Source of the DNA: Gloeopeniophorella convolvens
Taxonomy: Eukaryota; Basidiomycota; Agaricomycetes; Russulales
Assembly: GCA_022496205.1 (NCBI GenBank)
Contig: WTXD01000171.1
Coordinates: 1-22,273, forward strand
DNA length: 22,273 nt
Direction: 5' to 3'
The notes under the pieces are model-generated. The model had not been told where the DNA came from. It worked only from the letters and a program-made list of their open reading frames with translations, and did not search any database. Positions 20,520 to 22,273 of the stretch are shown one piece after another; within the stretch, counting starts at the first letter, position 1; the number at the start of each line of letters is the position of its first letter. The position numbers were made by a program, and so were the translations under genes.

Positions 20520-20534
20520 GTTTGGCGGGGTCCT
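20520..20534 (-). repeat. Terminal inverted repeat, right
   Basis: 15 bp, a perfect reverse complement of 18925-18939. Confidence 0.88.
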
Positions 20535-20542
20535 CCGGTGAC
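20535..20542. repeat. Target site duplication, right
   Basis: CCGGTGAC immediately after the right inverted repeat. The host DNA resumes with CGAAGCGGAAGCG, matching unit 1 from about 1081. Confidence 0.85.
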
Positions 20543-20789
20543 CGAAGCGGAAGCGTATGCACTTATGTAAGCTCCCACGCATCCTCTGGCCGGACTCGCT
20601 CCTCCAGCCAATGCAACGTTTGCAACTTCTTCGCAGAGCGCGCTTTACGACCCACAGCAAATTTGCCTCCACTCATCAATCATTCTCTGCTTCCGACCCA
20701 CTTCATCCGCGTGATATCCGGGCTGTCAAGACTGCCGTACGCCGCTGAATGCTATTGAAAAAATCCTTCGAGAAGCCACTCACACCGGC
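20543..20789. other. Spacer upstream of P450, unit 3
   Basis: This aligns with 1077-1340 at about 90% by eye, in contrast to the near-identity just left of the transposon. It carries the shared GTATGCACTTATGTAAGCTCCCAC stretch and probably the old P450 promoter or 5' leader. No gene was recognised. Confidence 0.55.
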
Positions 20790-22273
20790 ATGCACGAACG
20801 ACCCCTTCGCTTTGCCAAGTTGATGAAGGCTGTGGTCGTGTCACTTCCTCTCCCTTAGTGGGGCCTTTGCTGCACCCCTGATCGCCATCTGGACGCGGTA
20901 CACCAGGAGTAGTCGGTGACACCCGCCTCCTGGCCCTCAAGACTTCCCTTTCCTCGGGAACTCGATGCAATTGATGGATCAGCGGTAGTCGTCTGCCCCT
21001 GATTGTCGTTCAAAGCACGGTACGGATCACCCTTACTCTTTTTGCTTCTTTTTGACGCTTCTATAGGAGATATCAAGAGATATGACCTACATGGCTTCGC
21101 TGGGACAACGCATGCTCCTCCTGAATTTGCAAGAGAATTACGCGGATCTTTTGGACAAAGAGTCGTGTATCTACATAGACAGGCCTCGTTTCATCATGGC
21201 GAGCGAGTTTATTGAGTGCGGAATGGCGACAGCGTTGGTGCGGTCCACCGAAGTCCACCGATCTGTAAGTTCATGCTGCATTTACACTCTCCAGGGTTTC
21301 TGATGCAGAAGTCGAGTTTTCAGATGGCTGCGCATGCGCAGACTCGCGCGAGACAGCTTCAGTAAGAAGCTCGTCAAGGGTTACCACCAGATCCAAGTGC
21401 GGGAGGCCACCTTCCTTGTTCGCGGCGCGCTTGCCGACCCGGCTGAACAAGTACACGCGCCGCACCTCCGCATCGATGATCATGTCTGTCATGTACGACC
21501 CGCCGCCCATCGAGGTGAATGATGGCCCTAACGTCGCTAAGATCAATAAGCACAATGATCGAGTGTTGACGACGACGCAACTGGGAGCGTATTGGGTGGA
21601 GTTTTCCCGTGGCTGGGGTATATCCCGCGCAGGTGCGTGTCGGTTGGCCAAGATCGAGGTCAATGCGCTAATGGCTCCTCGTCGCCCATCAGGTTCGCGA
21701 AATTGGAAACAGACAGGAAAGCGCTATCACGAAGAAGCGAACACCATGTTTCGCGAACTGTTCAGCAGTGTCCAAAACGACTTGGTTTGTCTATCATCGA
21801 GATGGCAGACCTTTCCTTATCTCTTATCCCCATCCTCTGCATCGACAGGAGACCGGAATCGACCTGGACCGGCCAATTATGAGCGCGACCCTGATCAGAC
21901 AGCAAAAGCATCTCGGTCTTCCGGACGTGGAGACCGTCTAGATTGCTGGCGATATGTTGTGAGTAGGTTGTACACCCCTGCCTTGAGTCCGCATCATTAA
22001 TATTGCCACGCAACTCAGCCCGCGCGGCTTCCGAAACAGCGGCAGGCAGCCTTATGTGGTGTCGTGCTGCGACATTGGCATACCCCGAGACGCAGGCCCG
22101 TGCCCAGGAAGAACTCGACGCTGTCGTCAGCCGTAGGCTCCACCTCCCATCCTTCAACGATCCACACACCTTCCCTACACCTGCGCAATGATCAAAGAGG
22201 TCCTACACTGGCGTCCGCCCGTCCGCCTCGGCGTGCCATACGTGTCTGTCTGGACAGCTGATACGAGGATGTG
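20790..22273 (+). pseudogene. Cytochrome P450 pseudogene, unit 3 (cut by window edge)
   Basis: The N-terminal part reads the anchor LSLSGAFAAPLIAI, TRYTRSS and the full hinge PPGPQDFPFLGN, but has two adjacent TGA codons shared with unit 1, a further TGA before HPPPGP and a TAG at 20986-20988 where unit 1 has Trp. After the 21020-21066 intron one exon is clean: YMASLGQRMLLLN, ADLLDKESCIYIDRPRF. Next come KGYHQIQVREATFLVRG, SMIMSVMYDPPPIEV and INKHNDRVLTTTQLGAYW. A frameshift lies between the first and second of these and an extra T follows FAK. The I-helix region reads ARAASETAAGSLMW and the copy continues with PETQARAQEELDAVV to the edge. It keeps the middle region that unit 1 lost. It is clearly a decayed ER monooxygenase gene. 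Confidence 0.88.
21020..21066 (+). other. Intron in P450 pseudogene, unit 3
   Basis: GTACGG donor, CTATAG acceptor, 47 nt; equivalent to 1580-1625. Confidence 0.72.

Larger units (their letters stand above)
18925..20534. mobile_element. Non-autonomous DNA transposon (hAT-like or other 8-bp-TSD family), 1610 bp
   Basis: The element begins AGGACCCCGCCAAAC (18925-18939) and ends with its exact reverse complement (20520-20534). Both sides carry the 8-bp duplication CCGGTGAC (18917-18924 and 20535-20542). Unit 1 has the empty site CAGGTGAC (1069-1076), 7 of 8 matching, so this is an insertion and not a deletion elsewhere. The heptamer GACCGAA occurs five times in the first 177 bp and three times in the last 130 bp, all in the same direction, which fits subterminal transposase-binding repeats. 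No transposase was found: the longest frame (19728-20261, -) looks like a composition artefact. 8-bp duplications are typical of hAT but also reported for Zisupton/KDZ-type and some other families, so the superfamily is open. Confidence 0.88.
17869..22273. repeat. Tandem segmental duplication, unit 3 (right edge cut)
   Basis: Only the spacer and most of the P450 pseudogene fall inside the window; a CHAT copy would be expected just past the right edge. The spacer is interrupted at 18925-20534 by a transposon. Outside the near-identical tract the unit resembles unit 1 (roughly 90% by eye over 1077-1320 versus 20543-20785) more than unit 2. Confidence 0.8.

Noticed and set aside
18911..20546. 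Extending the inverted repeats to include GGTGACC on both sides
   Set aside because: CCGGTGAC is in direct, not inverted, orientation on the two sides and matches the empty site in unit 1, so it is a target duplication.
1..22273. CRISPR array, tRNA, rRNA or prokaryotic operon
   Set aside because: No regularly spaced repeats, cloverleaf or rRNA sequence was recognised, and intron-bearing genes point to a fungus.

Overview
The window looks like nuclear DNA of a filamentous fungus, most likely an agaricomycete basidiomycete. The evidence is short GT-AG introns (about 40-60 nt), remnants of microsomal cytochrome P450 genes, and a large TPR-plus-CHAT gene of a kind that is abundant in mushroom genomes. 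No bacterial features (Shine-Dalgarno sites, operons, CRISPR) were seen. The organism call is an inference from gene style.

Layout: the window is a tandem array of one segment, present about two and a half times. Unit 1 covers about 1-8161, unit 2 about 8162-17868, and unit 3 runs from about 17869 to the right edge, where it is cut. Each full unit reads: spacer 'R', a P450 gene on +, a convergent CHAT gene on -, then an unrecognised multi-exon gene 'X' on +, divergent from CHAT. Most copies are dead. All three P450 copies carry stops, frameshifts or deletions, and both X copies are broken. The unit 2 CHAT copy has at least three frameshifts in its N-terminal half. Only the unit 1 CHAT gene (2893-6384, -) can be read end to end: three exons, two introns of 59 and 58 nt, 1124 residues, with the His and Cys of the CHAT peptidase fold both present.

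Two later events overlie the array. First, spacer R of units 1 and 3 is almost base-for-base identical over about 1.04 kb (one 1-nt indel), while the same spacer in unit 2 and the DNA on both sides are clearly diverged; this suggests gene conversion, recent exchange or an assembly duplicate. Second, unit 3 carries a 1610-bp insertion exactly where that identity ends. It has 15-bp perfect terminal inverted repeats, an 8-bp target duplication and eight same-orientation GACCGAA motifs near its ends, so it is a non-autonomous DNA transposon, hAT-like or a similar 8-bp-TSD family. Nested inside it is a retroposed segment of about 0.2 kb with a 13-bp target duplication and an A15 tail.

How the genes work together cannot be shown from sequence. 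The pattern is duplication of a P450-CHAT-X block followed by loss of the P450 and X copies while one CHAT gene kept its reading frame. CHAT domains are cysteine peptidases (separase/caspase-like clan) and TPRs are protein-binding scaffolds, so the surviving gene is best read as a regulated cytosolic protease whose target is unknown.
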